A DNA stretch of 64,000 nucleotides from Coturnix japonica (GCF_001577835.2 NC_029518.1:50191640-50255639); one strand, 5' to 3'. Shown: positions 24,521-37,800, numbered from the stretch's first letter. A program made the numbers and translations. The notes: generated by a model from the sequence alone, not told the origin.

Positions 24521-25498
24521 CACAGAATAGGACAAAATAAGAGATTACATTAAATTCTTTGCGAGATTCAAATTAACTCACCCATCTCTAGCTTCATTAA
24601 GTGTTTTCAATGAGTTGTTATAGAATGGGGTGAGTATGGCAAATAATAAGGGAATAAAGAGTGAGGGAAGGTAGGAGCAGTGGATGAGCAGGTGTAGAGG
24701 CTCTATCGGGCAGTCAGAGAAGACAGGCAGTGCTGAGAGAAGACTCCAGAAAGAAGTATTTTGTGCAGCTGTTTGATCGCATAAAGTCTCTGGTGGGCTT
24801 CAGCTGCATTTTGTCACATGAAAAATCCACCTGCTGGTGAAGCACTGAAGAAATGCCCTGTATGGCCTCCCTCCTCTCCCAGAAGTAACCATATCAGCTG
24901 CTTTCTGTGGATGTTGAGGCAGAGTCAACCTCCAAAAGAGACAGGAATTTAATATGTGGACATGGAAGATCACTGTAGTAAACAAAGCCCTCGTGTGCCA
25001 AATAATCCACGTTTGCTAAGCAAAATATCTATAACTAGTATTTGTGAAAATCTTCAGTATAAAAACACAAAAAGTCGTATTCTTGTTTTTATATTGATTA
25101 TACTGTATTTATGTTCTACACTGTGCATACTGTATCTACCACTACTTGCTTCAGTTACAGTTTAGTACAATACTTCAGTTTCTAAGACTTCAAAAGATTC
25201 AGTTTGGATGTAAAACATTGGAGTTGTTCAGGAATGTTTCAGAGCTTTCAAAATATAGGAGATCTGTGCACCAAGGCTAAGCAAGGACTTTTTTTCCCCC
25301 CTGTATATTTCCTAAGACAAACATTAAATATTAGATGCTGGTTCCATAGTTCAAAACACATGGCAAAGAAACACAATATTTTGCTTCTGTATCACATTCA
25401 TAATTCAAATGCATTGTTTTCTGTACCTGGACAGATTTTTCTTTATTTGTCTTCATTTTTAATGTTTTAATGTTATTCTATAAGGATCACTTGCATTA

Positions 25499-25519
25499 AT
25501 AAAAATAAAAATAAAAATG
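25499..25519. repeat. (AAAAT)n microsatellite
   Basis: About four AAAAT units. Confidence 0.85.
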
Positions 25520-26936
25520 AATTCCTAGTTGTATTGAGCATTGAATGAGATCTTTCTTAGGTAATTTTCTTTATACTGCTGACCTTGGTGATTCTTTTTT
25601 ACTTTAAAAGAGTATGAAATCAATGTAGAGCTGGCATGCACAGTAGCTGCTTACCCTAAACTTTGTTTCCAAATTGTGGTGTGGTGAAGGGAATATGAAT
25701 GAAATAATTATCCAGAACATGCAATCAGCCTGAGATCTATGCCACAAAGTGTCATTTAGGTCAAGAGTCCAGAAGGACTCAAAAAAGTCTTGGATGTGTA
25801 TGGATAGTAAGTACATCCAAAATAAGCATTTCTTAAAGCCCACAGAAATTCATGGAGGGAGTTAGGCTTCAGGGCACATGTCAACATCTAGCTAACATGG
25901 GTCAAGAAGAACATTTCTGTGGCCAGTTCATTCTGTAATGTTTTTTGAAGCAGCTGATAGAGGTCCTTGTCAGAGACAGAAAGCTGAACTAGAAGCTGTT
26001 GCTGCAATTGTATGTGCTGCTCTCGCATTTCTTCCTGCAAAGGGCAGATCTGTTTTCAACTATTCGAAAATCCAAAGTAAACATTCATGATGGTATGGAA
26101 CTTAAGAAAATTATTTCCAAATGGCTACTTGGTAAATGCCAGCATTTATCTTTGCAAATTGACTGGTTTCTTTGTTTTCCCTTGTTGTATCTCATGAAAA
26201 GAATTATCTGAAAATACATCAGATGTTTACCATGTAAGCAATTTCATTGCTGACAGAGGAATGCTATATGATGACAGGGTATTTGAAATGGTCAGAGGGA
26301 CTGTGTGGTAAGTGAGATCATAAGGCACTCTCTGCATTACGATTAGACATAGTCTACCCACATATTGATGGAAGGCAAAACCACAACCTCTTCTACCACC
26401 TGACATCATCATGGTCTAAATTTTGGTATTCAAAATATATAGACTCCTTATTGTTACTCACAATAATTTAGCTGATAATTAAGCTGGTCATAAATGGTTT
26501 AAGGATGGCATAATTTTGGTAGCATGCTCTTTTTTTCTTTTTTTTTTTTAATTATTATTTTATTTTAACCCCTGCAATTTCTGGCACATTCTCTTGGGAC
26601 ACAACTATGTTCTGTGCAGCCTACTGTAGCCACGAGAAAACTTTGTGTCTGCTTAGACTTCAGCACATAGCCCACCTAGAGCTTTGTGGGAAGGCGTGAC
26701 ACAGGCAGTTTCAGTTCTCAGCTACAGCAAGTGATTTTTCAACATCTCAACATTTCAACATTTTTTGCAGAGGTAGTCTATGTTCATTTGAAGTTAAGAA
26801 AGACTTTAATTTGGGCTGCTTCTGCTTGTTTTGCTATCAAAGGAAAGAGTATCTTTGTTTCAGTATCTTTGCAAAAAAGCAGTGTGTACATGGTACTTAC
26901 AGATGACCAACTGACATGGAAAGTATCTCAAAATGA

Positions 26937-26967
26937 CAAAAAATAAAATAAAATAAAAATAAAAATT
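26937..26967. repeat. (AAAAT)n microsatellite
   Basis: About six AAAT/AAAAT units in a row. Confidence 0.9.
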
Positions 26968-27277
26968 AAACCTGTGATCAATGCCATATTTTCAAGATAA
27001 CAACCGTGCCAAGGTAGAAACATAATACTATGGAGTCTGTCTTAAAGAAATGAAGCAAATATGAGCATCCTGTGAACTCTAAGAAGTAGCTTTCTTAAAT
27101 GTGGATACTCTGGCTTAGTTGGAATAACACATGTCAGAGTCCCAAGAGTAAATGTCAAAATCTCATGTTTGTGATTTTCACAGATTCACCAAAAAGAAAA
27201 AAAAAATAATTAAATTTTGCACTCTGGAATATTGTAGATTTACTTCAATGAACAGATTCTTTCTTTCTCAGCCTCAG

Positions 27278-27322
27278 TTTTTTTTTTTATTATTTTTTTT
27301 ATTTTATTTATTTTTTTTTAAA
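27278..27322. repeat. T-rich low-complexity tract
   Basis: T runs interrupted by TTA and ATT units. No retroposed body is attached. Confidence 0.85.
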
Positions 27323-27770
27323 TACAGCAAAATAATTTAAAGTGATCTTTTTTGTTAGTGTGTTTTTGGAAACAAACATTCAAAAGTTCTTCATATCCCA
27401 AGAGATCTGGTCAGGCACTAAAACAGTGACATTTAGCACCACCTATTGTAAACTTAGATTCAGTCATTTAAAGCAATCCTTAGTTCCACTAATCTCACTG
27501 GAGCTATGGTTAGAAGAATTTAGCTCTTTATTCCATCTGATGGACCAACAGCTGTCAGAAAAGGCATTCATTTCATCCACCTCCATGGAGGAGTGTCTTC
27601 TAGATCGTGATCTCACATACATAGCACATAAGATCTCTATGTGTTAGTGAACATCATTGATATTAGGCACTATTGGCCACGCTCCCTGTGCTTTTTATTT
27701 CTTCATCGTATTTCAAGATTTGGAATTTAACTAAGCACCTGAGCAGGAAATGTTCATTTCACCATATATG

Positions 27771-28278
27771 TACCTTGATCTGAAAGTAGTGCTTATTTAT
27801 TTCCACGGAAACAACAGATACAAAGAACAAAATAACACTGTTCAAGAGAGCACCTTCTCAACTACAAAACACTATTTTTCAACATAGGCACTACCACTAG
27901 CTATGCATTTTCACCACCAATGAACAAGAGCCTGCATGCCACACTCATAAAAAATCTGCACTGTATCCACTGCGTAAGCACACTACCATCATGACTGTGC
28001 TTACATCCACTGTTTGAACTCTATAAATGTTCAGCAAATGTCAATGAATGTCAGTGCATGCCATTGTTTCTGCATGTACAAATTCTGAGACTCTCCTTTG
28101 CTTCATATGCACTTCCATGTCATACTGCCCCTCTGCTGCCATCTGTCACATGGCAACAACATGTAATGGAATGCTGGTGGGAAGGTTCAGCCTCTACTGC
28201 CATACCACCAACATCTGCCTCTGACATCTTGGGCCAGCACACTGAAACAGGAGGCAATACTTTTTCCAATACAAGCTA
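27771..28278 (-). mobile_element. Internally deleted mariner (Galluhop / Mariner1_GG-type), copy 2
   Basis: Both ends of a mariner are present but the middle is gone. Read on the minus strand, the right end has a decayed terminal repeat and GTATTGCCTCCT, then the leader with GAGGCTGAACCTTCCCACCA and CATGTTGTTGCCATGTGACA. The N-terminal transposase region follows: an MKQRR-like start, then ETMA-TDIH and a QTVD-like stretch (CAAACAGTGGATGTAAGCAC). After a junction near 27980 comes the transposase C-terminus (ALVHWW-KC, then AYVEK before TAG), a tail with TTTCCGTGGAAATAAATA and a left end CTACTTTCAGATCAAGGTA. The copy is about 508 bp against roughly 1.2-1.3 kb for autonomous members. The catalytic domain is deleted, so it is a MITE-like derivative. 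Confidence 0.85.
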
Positions 28279-28687
28279 TTCTATGATTCTTCCCCATTAC
28301 TTATGTCTCTTTCTGTATTGTGAAATGCAAAACATCTAGGTCAAATAATATCCTTTCTCACCTTGTCCTCTCACAAGTACTACCTCCAGTGTCCCGGTGG
28401 ATGAAATGTTACTCCATAAAGAGCTGAAATACTGGGGAAAAAGGACCAAGCACAACAAAGCAAGATATTTTCAGCTGAAACTAGAGTACTGTGCCTTAAG
28501 CATAGCTGTTAAAAATATTTTACCTTCTACAGGCAAATATGATGAAACATATGGCAGGATTTCAAGTACTGTAAAAATTCAAATGAAAACCAGATTTATT
28601 TCAATTTCAAGGTAATACCTCATGGGATTAGAAGTCTGCATGCCTCCTCTTTTGAGTTGAGTTTTTGGGGTGTTTTTTTCCCTTTTT

Positions 28688-28714
28688 TGTTTGGTTGGTT
28701 GGTTGGTTGGTTTT
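28688..28714. repeat. (TTGG)n microsatellite
   Basis: Six consecutive TTGG units, flanked by T-rich DNA and GTTT units (28721-28730). Confidence 0.95.
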
Positions 28715-28849
28715 GCTTTTGTTTGTTTGTCTTTGGTGTTATTTTTGTCTATGTGGCAGATACACACATTGGGCCAGGCAATTATCCCTTCATTACTCAC
28801 TGTTTCAAAAAAAAGATGTTAGAAAGGAATCTTTTCTAAGTAAAGATAT

Positions 28850-29297
28850 GAATCATAAAATCATAGAATCACCCAGGTTGGAAAAGACCTAAAAGATCAT
28901 CCAGTCCAACCGTTCACCTATTACCAACAGCTCCCACTACACCATGTCCCTCAACACAACGTCCAGTCATTCCTTGAAAACCCCCATGGTCAGTGACTCC
29001 ACCAGCTCCCTGGGCAGTCCATTCCAGTGCCTGACCACCCTTTCTGAGAAGTAAAACTTCCTAATGTCCAGCCTGAATCTCCCCTGCCGCAGCTTGAAAC
29101 CATTCCCTCTAGTCCTATCACTAATGACACAAAAGAAGAGCCTGACCTCCAGCTCACTATAACCTCCCTTTAGGAAGTTAGAGAGAGCAATAAGGTCTCC
29201 CCTGAGCCTCCTCTAGGCTGAACATTCCCAGCTCCTTCAGCATCTCCTCATATGGCCTGTGCTCCAGACCCCTCACCAGCTTTGTTGCCCTGTCTTG
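28850..29297 (-). mobile_element. CR1 LINE, best-preserved copy
   Basis: The plus strand starts with AATCATAAAATCATAGAATC, the reverse complement of the CR1 terminal ATGATTCT octamers. It continues CCCAGGTTGGAAAAGACCT, GATCATCCAGTCCAACC, TCCCTGGGCAGTCCATTCC, CTGACCACCCTTTCTGAGAA, CTCCCCTGCCGCAGCTTG and CCTCCTCTAGGCTGAACA to TTTGTTGCCCTGTC. These are the standard landmarks of the CR1 3' untranslated region and ORF2 tail in reverse. The 5' end is truncated near 29297, where unrelated GC-rich DNA begins. The intact 3' end and clear block order make this the youngest CR1 here by appearance. Confidence 0.97.
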
Positions 29298-29545
29298 CTG
29301 TCACTACAAGGCTGTGATCTTCGCCTGCCTCAAGTGAGCCTGGTGAATGCCTCCAGCTCCAGCACCACGAGGAAATCGGGATGCATGGTCTGCAAGAGGG
29401 ACAGCTCTGCCAAATTGGGTCATTTGCCAGAACAGGGGCTGAGGCTGCCTCAGATCCATCCTGGTTCTAGTTGAATGCGGCATCATCAAGTTAGTTGAAA
29501 CAGATCTGTTGTTTCTATTCTCAGAGACATTCCGCATTCCTACAC
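29298..29545. other. GC-rich unassigned block next to CR1
   Basis: About 250 bases keep several CpGs and are open in both a plus frame (29259-29474) and a minus frame (29304-29537). Neither frame has a domain I recognise. The plus frame holds a single CMVC pair, too little for a zinc finger. It could be the target DNA, or part of an older unrecognised repeat. Confidence 0.3.
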
Positions 29546-29984
29546 TTTCTGGAATACAAGCCTTACATTCTGTAAGCCAGCACAGTGTGGATTAATTTTA
29601 TGTTATGATGATTCACGCCAACTGATATGGAGTCTAAGACTGATATGAAAATACAGAAGAAAACAGATTTGAGATGCAGGAAACAGGTTTCAAGCAAAGT
29701 CTGGAAGAACTTACTTGCAGTTTAGAGAATTACTGCAGAAGAGGAAGGCTTTAAGTCTATTGATGTTTCTATTAGTTTTCATAAGCATTAAATCAACAGA
29801 AAAAAATCAGTAAAAGCCTTGTTTTCTGAGCTGCTACATGGGTGATTGAAGTCCAGAAATTTATCTGAAGATTAATTTCGGAAAGAAAGTGGAAACAAGA
29901 ATCAAGACTCTCCAAACCCCTAAACTCTAATTATCTTTGTTTTAGGGTTGTGGATAAGGGCTTAGTCATATGATTAATTACACA

Positions 29985-30260
29985 CAGGAACGGCGATTGC
30001 TTTCAAGCCCCACTCCGAGAGGTCACAAATCCTGTCACAATTCTGTACATTTGCTTTTACTGGCTGCCCTGATGGCTGTGCCACCTCTAGCACCAGGAAG
30101 CACATGGGGCTTCCTTTCCATCCGGCTGCTCAACAGGAAACACTGGAAACTCTGACCGCCATGAGCACAGGGCCAAGAGCAGTCGTGAAAGAGCACGGCA
30201 GGAACTGACACGTGCTCCGACACTGCAGCTGGTTCCAAACTGCAGGTCATCAAGACTGTG
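29985..30260. other. GC-rich, CpG-retaining unassigned block
   Basis: This patch is richer in GC and CpG (CGGCGATTG, CTCCGAG, CCATCCGGCTG, GACACGTGCTCCGACA) than the AT-rich surroundings. Overlapping minus frames of 72 and 80 codons are not recognised. It contains a CACGTG E-box (30209-30214). A conserved non-coding element or an old repeat are both possible. Confidence 0.3.
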
Positions 30261-30264
30261 AATG

Positions 30265-33200
30265 TGCTCTCTAAGCCTACTCAAAACAGAGTATTCTTGA
30301 GAAATGAGGAATGCTGACCTCAGGTACAAACATTGGAAAATGGACTGGCTAGTCGGGAAATCTAGCTTAAGAAAAATTACTTGCTCACCTTAGCCAGATA
30401 CTAGCTATGTCAAGACTATACATACTTGCTTTAGACTATGTTCTTCCTGTCCCTTTTGTCTGACAGCATTTTTTGATGTTAGTACAGATTGCATTTTCAT
30501 TGTGCAGGCATTCCTAATTGCACAAGAAGTTTGATTTTGCTTTCTTGCCACATCAACACAAGGAAGGTATTTTCCATTTTTCTTACAATTAGCACTACAT
30601 ACATCTGTAAGTACAAATATTAATATGAAACCAAACCAAACCACTAACACTGACACAGTGAGTGCACAGAATAATTAAGGATGGAAGGGATGTCTAGACG
30701 TGTAGTCCATGTCTACTAGTCAGAGAAGGGGAATCTAGAGTGGGTTTCTCAAAGTTTGAATATCTACAAAGATTTGGCCATTCTCACTGTACAGAAAGAT
30801 TTTTCTTTATGTTTAAGTGGAATTTCTTTTATTTCAGTTTGCACTTATCACCACTTGAGCATTCACCGGATACGACTGAGGTAATAATAATAAATAATGT
30901 TAATGCAAATGCATGAAATACTTAGATAAAAGGAGATAAAGAAACAGGCACCATCTCAAACAGAATGGAAGATATTACAGAAAACTACGTTTATGACACT
31001 CCTTCTCAGATAAATACCAGCAGAAACTATCGAACCATGCAATCTCATGTATTGCAGGCTGAAAATTATCATCTGGGAATTCCTTTACTGAATCTGTTAA
31101 TTCTGTGTTGTTCCATGGGTTGTTTTAATTTCAGTCTTCATGATTGTTTCTGAGATCATACATAGTCTACTGTGCCTTTAAGTAGCTGATCTCTAGCTTC
31201 ATGTAGGCAGGGGAACATGTGGCTGTTCATATTCCTCCTTCGATCTCCTACCTACATTTTGGGTATCTAATGAAGCAGTCTTTGTAAAGGAGGCACTTAA
31301 TTTTCTCTACAGTTAGGACAAGGCATTTTTCAGCATCACCAGAAGCAATTCTGTTAGCCTAAGCCTAGTATGCAATTTAAGCTAACCCACCATGTATCTT
31401 CTAGGAAGGTTATGAATACTTTGTGCCTGTGCATGATTTCTTTTGTATTTTCAGACTATTGATTTACATGTCTGCATTCTGGGGCTTAGTTACCAGCTAA
31501 CATCGATATTATGATCAATTTTTCAGTGTGAAAAGTGCTCTCAGAACATTAAAATCAGTATGCTGTACTATGATTTCATGTTTTTGAATGTGCCTTTTGA
31601 TTGCAGCAAATTCACATTTGTCTGGTGAGAAAGGCTCTTGAAGAAAAAGAACTTTATATTGAAAATTCTGTTAAATAGTGAAAAATAATAATATAATATT
31701 TTAATATAGCTTTCTTGATAAAGGAAGCCATGTAGTTTTGTCAGAGCACAACATTCAGTAGCACGCTTGAGATCTCTCATCCTGTTGCTTCAACCCTATC
31801 ACCCTAGGAAAGAAAAAGAAAACAAATATCAAATAATGGAACTCAACATTAGCAAGATAAACACCTTCCACATGGCAGACTGCTCACAGAGCTGCCAAAC
31901 TATGTAGATGTAAAGCCTTCCATCGTTGTACTGGAAGCAGAGGTAAAAATACTCTCCCTACTATCTTTGCAAGAGATAAAAATATTTTGATTCTTGGAAA
32001 GAATTTAGAGATTCTTTTTTCTGCTTTTGAGAACCAGTTTAACTTCTTCTTGTCCATGAGAACATACGCATTTGTTTGAAGATTTTTCAAACTATTGTTT
32101 ATTGTTAAATTAATAGAACATTGAAGCACTTGATAAAATATTTTTTTCATTCAAGACATCGTATGCTCAAGTGATATCCGGAGAAACAGATTTACTAAAC
32201 AGGCAGAAAATAAATATAACTGGCTCTCATATAAACTCTATATATGAATACAAACTCCAGTGATACTCCATGCAGGTAAAACTGTCATATCATTTAAAGC
32301 AACCATATAGAATCTGTCAGCATGCAAAGATTTTTTTCTACTCAGAAAAACAATACTGTAAACATTGTGAAAGATAATAATCTCTTTCATTATACTGTGC
32401 ACTGGAACAATAAAAATTGTAAATACTACTTAAATAATGTTTCGTTAATTTAGATATCTAATTTTCCATTAATGTTGTTTCTTCATTATTCCATTTAAAC
32501 CATTTGAAATGTGTTTAATTAATGATCTATGCATACTCCAAAAGTCAGAGTTTAAAGCCAATAAACAAGAGGCTAGATACCATCAGAAGTTGCATCCATG
32601 CTCTGTTAGTCCAGTAATTACTGGTTTGGAATATCCTGGTATCATCTCCATATTCTTTGTTACTGAACAGCAATTTACCACAAGCAGTTTCACCTACAAA
32701 TTGGAAAGCAATAATGTTTTGGAGGAACTGTGATGGAAGGAAAGGTAGAAATTCAGAAAGTTTCTAATTTTTAATAGAAATATTTTATATTGAAATATGA
32801 ATATACTTATGCTGATTTCACAGTCAACATTCAAACACAAGCATAGTTCAGAATCATCTCAGCTGAAGCCCTAGAAAAAGTAATTTGCCTTCCATATTCC
32901 AAAGCAAAATCAGGGCTTGATGTGACTTTCATTCCATTCACAGCATTGTAATAAATATCATCCCAAAACTGTACATTGTACCATGATGACTTTTTTTATG
33001 TTTAGTAATGCAATGATAAAATTAAGATGATGGTATGAGTAACAATAATTGCAAATAGGAGAACATGCAAGCATATGGAAATTGTGCAAACACTGTAAAA
33101 CTGACTGTTTGCAGAAGAAAAAATTAAAGAAAATGTAGAGATATAACAAAATTAAGCATGAGAATGATAAATATATAATGCATATATACATAAATATATA

Positions 33201-34025
33201 CACATATGTTTCTGTATATGTGTAATGTAATATATATGCAGGAAAAACAAAAAATGATCCATGAGAATAGTACAGTCTGTCACAGCTGCAGCAAAACAGC
33301 TAAAATAAAGCAAGATGTTTCTGAAGGATTCAGTCCACAGTTATACTGCATCCTGAAGTTAACAAACTGACTCACATCATATGCCTTCAACAGTAATCTT
33401 TGAGTAAAGGAATATAAAAAGAGTAGTCAAGCAAACAGAAAAAATATTCTTCTCTAGATTAAGAAATGTCAAATGGCTCGGCATCCAGTTAAGCAAGGCA
33501 AAGCTCAAGTAGTGTAAGCAAAAGTACTAAACTGTTAAACCACACATAAAGGCTACAGATATAGCAAAAAATAATATTTTGCAATACCACAGACAAGTAC
33601 TGAAACATACTATTGGATGAGGAAGTCATTCTTCATTTCAGACAAGAGTAGATAGATAAAGAATATAGAAATTGTAATTTGGACTAACATCTGCAATGGA
33701 AGAATAACTCTATTGTTGCTGTTATCTGTAACTACTAATTTACCACCATCGGTGTCAATTAGAATAGCTAGCTGTTTCTGAAAGTAATGTGTTCTAGAAG
33801 TGTTTTCAGAGTGCCCTTTCACTTTCTGGTATAAGAACACAAAGGCTGTATTTCTGTCATAGAGAAGCAAGGAAATGGATCTCAACTGAAAACAGTTAAA
33901 ACTGTGATATGATACTTATAAACCCCTCACAGAGAGCACCAAACTAAAGGTAAAGACAATTTAGCATAGGTACAGGCCTACAGGCACTAATTGATGAAGA
34001 GGCCATGTGAAAACCAGCTAACCAT
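30265..34025. other. Unique AT-rich DNA, no gene recognised
   Basis: Frames are short (up to 91 codons at 33610-33885 minus, 88 at 31884-32150 minus), without domains. An AT-rich tract with alternating TATA-type words lies at 33165-33240. Nothing else is seen. Confidence 0.5.
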
Positions 34026-34029
34026 GAAT

Positions 34030-34104
34030 TGGTCAGGCAGTTGGATTTGATGACCTTTGTAAGTCAGTTCCATCTGAACTGTTCTGAATACAGAATTCTA
34101 AATT
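34030..34104 (+). mobile_element. Short CR1 3'-end fragment, degraded
   Basis: GTTGGATTTGATGACCTTTG, then AGTCAGTTCCATCTGAACT and TTCTGAATACAGAATTCT, follow the CR1 3' pattern (ggacttgatgatctttgtgg, gtcccttccaactc, attctatgattct) in the plus orientation with many differences. Only the 3' tail remains, and it is old. Confidence 0.7.
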
Positions 34105-34846
34105 CTCCCAAGAAGGGAGGGGGGAAAAAAATAAAAATGATGTGCAATGGCATGTCAAGTTGTTTAAGTAGTATTCTTAAGGAAGAAAGTTCATTAGGTA
34201 TTTATCATGAGACTACTGACAGCCACATACCAGACCTCTAAGGCACGCTAATTTTATTACCAAAACGGCACAGATGTATTTTATAGAAGTCACTGATGTG
34301 CATAGCTGAATCCTAAGCCGGGACAACCTTGGAGAATGAAAATATGTAAACTTAACTTGATCCTCAAGACATTCAGAAACATCAGCAAAACCAGTTACAT
34401 GTCCATTTTAAAAGCACAACTGGGAAGAATCCAAAATAAATTATATAGTGATGGAAACTTATGGCTGCATAGTCTCTGTTTAAATGGTCAGACAATAGCA
34501 GAGACATTTCACAGGCCCAGCAAGAATGCTGGAATTATAAAGATGAGATAAGAATATGCAGTGCCAGATGCAAAAGGACTCAAACCCCAGATCACTCAGA
34601 AGAAAATTATCTCAAGAGTATTGGTGGATGTGTTCTGAAGTAGAAGCCTGTAGCCAGCATATACAGAAGTGATAAACTGTCCAAAATTTATAACAGAGAT
34701 CTGCAAGTAGTAGAATAACTGTTATATATGTGCAGACACACATCTAGCAACAGAAATAGTGAAAATTTGCGGCCTAATTTTACCAGTCTTTTAGGAAAGT
34801 AGGAATGGACCAAAACTCAATGCACCAAAACTGAGGCATACAATTT

Positions 34847-34888
34847 CACTATAGAATATACACTATAGAATATTCACTATAGAATGCT
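34847..34888 (+). repeat. Three tandem copies of a 14-bp unit
   Basis: CACTATAGAATATA, CACTATAGAATATT and CACTATAGAATGCT follow without gap. The first two differ at one base and the third drifts at its end. Confidence 0.95.
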
Positions 34889-37800
34889 ACTAGAGACCAT
34901 TTTCTAATCTCTGTCTTGTCACGCAGCAAGTCGCTACTGTCCATAGATAATTCTGGTACTTGAAGGCAAAATATTTTTACCTGGCTTTGACCAGATTATT
35001 CCAGCTTTGATTCTTTTCAATCAAAATGGAGTCTGAAATGACTTATATTTGCTGAATTTTTTAATTGTAACTAAAATTAAATAGTTTATTACTATCTAGT
35101 TGAGGTATTTTCATTGATTCCTCTAAAATGACAAAGTTGTGTATACATTCTGCCCCATAAATACACCATCCTCTACTGACAGTGGTAATAAAAAAGAGAA
35201 AAGAAGACATATGAAAGTTGAAGCCAATTCTGGCAGGCAAACTAATGACTATCTAACTCCCATCAAACCAGAAACAAGTCAGAGAATTTCCTGGGCATAC
35301 ACCAAGTACCTGCCACTATACCATACAAATCTGTTATAGTTATCAATTTTGAGTCAGTCCCCAAAAAGGGGACCTTGCCTTTTCTGAAAGATGATGATGC
35401 TTTGACTGATGTGGGCCTGCTCAGTTTGTAACAAGGCTTTCTGTTGGCATGGTACCCTTTGTGACTATTTTATAGCCATGCAGTTTGTGACATGGCACTG
35501 GAATGTAATAAAGCTTTGAGGGTAAGTATGAAGCTGGGTAAAGAACAGACATTCATTAAGATGCAACTGTCACTACTGAACTACTCTACTAGTGACCTGT
35601 AGGAACCTGGGCCTGCAGGCTTGCAGTTCACATCATTTTAATCCTGGATGAAACATCCGAATTTGATCAATACAGTGGCCTCAGGGTTATGTTCTGCTAC
35701 TTACCTGTCTTATGTCAAATGATGACACAAGAACATGATAGAGACTGGTAATGAGCAGCATGCTTGGAGTGTGGTATTTGATAATAGCAAAGCCCATGAT
35801 TTGTGCTCAGAGCAATCAAGGTACAGTGAGATAAAGTTCTCTGTTAACACCTTCCAAAACCTCCAGCTGTTCCCTGAGTCTCAGTAATATACGCATATAT
35901 ATATAACTGATTGTTGTCCAGCTGGTCTTGCACAGAGCATCACTCTTCCTTTCCAGAGGGACAGATTAGTCTTTCATTTATCCTGCTCCATCTCTTGCTC
36001 TTCTTGGCACTTTCTAATCATAATGCGTTATAACATACTGCTTTATAGCAAAACACAGATGGGATTTTCCTTCAGCTAGTGACAGACCTAAAAGAAGCAG
36101 ATTTGTTTGGTATCTTAATGCAAAGTAACCAGAAACAGGCCTGAAATCAATTTGAAAAAAGGCAATACACACTCAGTGTGTAAGTCTCTCTGTAGAAAGA
36201 CAATTATTTTCCCTGGTTTAGCTTTAGATCTAAGGAAACAATTGGGAGCACCTGTACTAAAGAAGCCCAAGAAAACCATGAAAATAAGGAATTAAACTCA
36301 GTGGAAGACTAACTATAGAGAGGCAATGTGACATATTTTGAAGAACTATCATATTAATAGTGTTGTCAACATTACAGACATAAAAAGTGGCAAAGAAACC
36401 TGGAAAACATGCAAAGTCTCATTCTGAAGGCCATGATACTAATAAATTATCTAGAAATCATGGTCCTCTACATTTGCTTCCAGGTCAAGCATTCCCTATC
36501 AGTCTCACAAAACAGAAGCATGTTTAAATTAGAGAAATGCACTGTAATTGAAAAAGATGCTACTTGAAAATTATGAGTAAGCAATATGGGAAGTGAGGTC
36601 AGAAAGTTGTGATTTATAAAGAGGTGCTAAACCTCAAAAGATGGAGAAAAGACAGATCCCGTGCCAAAGACAAAAACGGACTCTTTCTTCCACGAGGTTT
36701 CAGCAGACTTTGTACGTAAGATGTACATAGAACGTGCATAAACACATTTCACAAGATCAAGATTATGTGAGACTACACACAATAGATAATAGTTTTTTCC
36801 TTCAGAATTTCTTATCTGAGAGGGACAGTCATTTAAAATCCATAGATATGAAACAAAAGTGATAGAAATAATAGCAGAAAAAGAAAGCCACTTTTCAAAC
36901 TACTAAATCACTTGTTAGGTAGAACATCTTAATAAAATTTTAACTATAATTACTGCCTCAATAAATTAAAAGCTCTCAGTGGTGCTATCAATTTGCAGTA
37001 AAGGGGATGGATAGCTTTTAGCAAACCTTTCACTTTAAACTGCTCAGGTTTGAGAATGCTGATGGAACTTTAGAGGAATGGGAGAGGAAGGGAGATGCCA
37101 AAAAGAGAAGAAGAAGGTGACAACAAAAAAAAACATGAATTATCAGATCAGAGTCTGATATAGAATGCATATTATAGAAATTGCATTGTAGGTTATTTTT
37201 GTTTGTTTTTAATTAAAAGCCATGTATTTTCCCATCTTTATTCTGACTTTGTTTAGTAACTGCTCCTCAGTATAAAGTATGTGGCATGTTACAAAGGCAA
37301 AATTCCAAAGAACCACGAAATCTCTACTGAGTAACGCCAAATAAGGCTAAGATACAATGGTAGTTCCTTAGTGGCTAGCAGTGGGCTTATTCAGGAGCAC
37401 ATGTTATTCCTGTATTAGCTTTTGGAGACTTGAGTTTGAATTAGCAACTCTGTTTTAGAAGTTGCCCAAGAAATAAAAGAAGACATGATTTTGACTTACT
37501 AAATATCAATAGCTGTAACTATTTGATAAGATTGGATGGACTCTGATACAGAGTAATTAGAAAAGGAATAAGGGATAAGATGCATCACTTTGAAGATTTC
37601 CAGACTGTGTGGCAAAATGCATACCAGAGTTAGATGAGGGGAAAAAAATGATTCTGAGGCTAACATGCCCTAAGGAACTGTAAAGAATTTTCATTTCATT
37701 GGCAAACAGGAGAATACTGTAGTGAATTTGTTGCAATGAATAATGCTGTGAGGGATTTCTTTTTAAATGATGTCAAATATCAAACAAATATACATGTAAA

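Larger units (their letters stand above)
22110..27275. other. Unique AT-rich DNA, no gene recognised
   Basis: Contents are simple repeats listed separately, a pyrimidine-rich strip at 23770-23870, and a 9-bp hairpin at 23981-24002. Frames of 60-88 codons show no domain. No CR1 piece was recognised. Confidence 0.5.
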
